The translations under genes were made by a program, and so were the position numbers. Positions 63,867 to 64,000 of a stretch of 64,000 nucleotides of DNA are shown in pieces. Origin of the DNA: an uncultured Monoglobus sp. (lineage in GTDB: Bacteria; Bacillota; Clostridia; Monoglobales; Monoglobaceae); NCBI GenBank assembly GCA_947628795.1, contig CANRBF010000010.1:1-64000 (forward strand), given 5' to 3'. Positions within the stretch are counted from its first letter, which is position 1, and each line of letters opens with the position of its first letter. The notes under the pieces were generated by a model, which ran no database searches, had not been told where the DNA came from, and saw only the letters and a list, made by a program, of their open reading frames with translations.

Positions 63867-63910
63867 AATATCACTCTTTCATATTAAATAAATTTAAACA
63901 TATCAGGTCA

Positions 63911-63939
63911 ATTATAGCAAACCGTGATTTTTTTGTCAA
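63911..63939 (-). promoter_or_regulatory. Promoter of the gatCAB operon
   Basis: On the minus strand, TTGACA (63939-63934), 17-nt spacer, TATAAT (63916-63911), a perfect sigma-A-type promoter. No T-box leader is visible between it and gatC. Confidence 0.85.
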
Positions 63940-64000
63940 TGTTTTTTAAAAGATTCACTGTTGTTTGAATAAAATAATTAAAAAACGGGACCTAATGCAA

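Noticed and set aside
63867..63910. T-box or riboswitch before gatC
   Set aside because: The leader after the consensus promoter is only about 40 nt and has no stem or T-box sequence.

Overview
The window looks like chromosomal DNA of an anaerobic, S-layer-bearing Clostridia, probably a gut Oscillospirales or Ruminococcaceae relative. This is inferred from SLH-anchored giant surface proteins, a reductase-terminated NRPS, a split transketolase, gatCAB gene order and consensus TTGACA/TATAAT promoters. No rRNA, tRNA or CRISPR array was recognised.

Layout. (1) 0-5 kb is mobile-element-like. It has the start of a SLOG-like gene at the left edge, a long inverted repeat, an overlapping operon of XRE regulator, KilA-N protein and large serine recombinase, then an opposing xis-int pair. 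(2) 5-7 kb holds a flavodoxin and a divergent TetR regulator sharing three 13-bp operators, plus remnants of a DUF362-like gene and of another gene. (3) 7.2-17.5 kb is one 3,422-aa GLUG/Ig-like/SLH surface protein. (4) 17.5-23 kb is a patchwork: a remnant ORF, a SWIM zinc-finger protein, a mosaic pseudogene (alcohol dehydrogenase, copper-amine-oxidase-N, flavodoxin and DUF362 pieces), a small membrane protein, larE and a permease fragment. (5) 23-32.7 kb, minus strand, is a compact biosynthetic locus: a MATE exporter, a dimodular C-A-T-C-A-T-R NRPS and a small secreted protein with no normal start codon. (6) 32.9-52.2 kb, minus strand, is a pair of giant secreted proteins: a 2,584-aa SLH protein and a 3,817-aa GLUG/MBG-like protein with no SLH anchor. 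(7) 52.5-56.3 kb is a two-gene DUF262 module resembling type IV restriction. (8) 56.4-64 kb is housekeeping: split transketolase, an exonuclease with a GH13 enzyme, and gatCAB.

How parts work together. MATE and NRPS lie 12 nt apart and probably make and export a small peptide-derived aldehyde or its cyclised product. The giant proteins probably form cell-surface adhesins, with SLH domains binding wall polymer. The flavodoxin/TetR unit looks like a self-regulated redox or stress switch. Remnants of one DUF362 gene family lie on opposite strands at 5.3 and 20.8 kb, suggesting rearrangement around the first giant gene. Palindromic REP-like repeats occur in the predicted leader of that giant gene and again near 60.5 kb.
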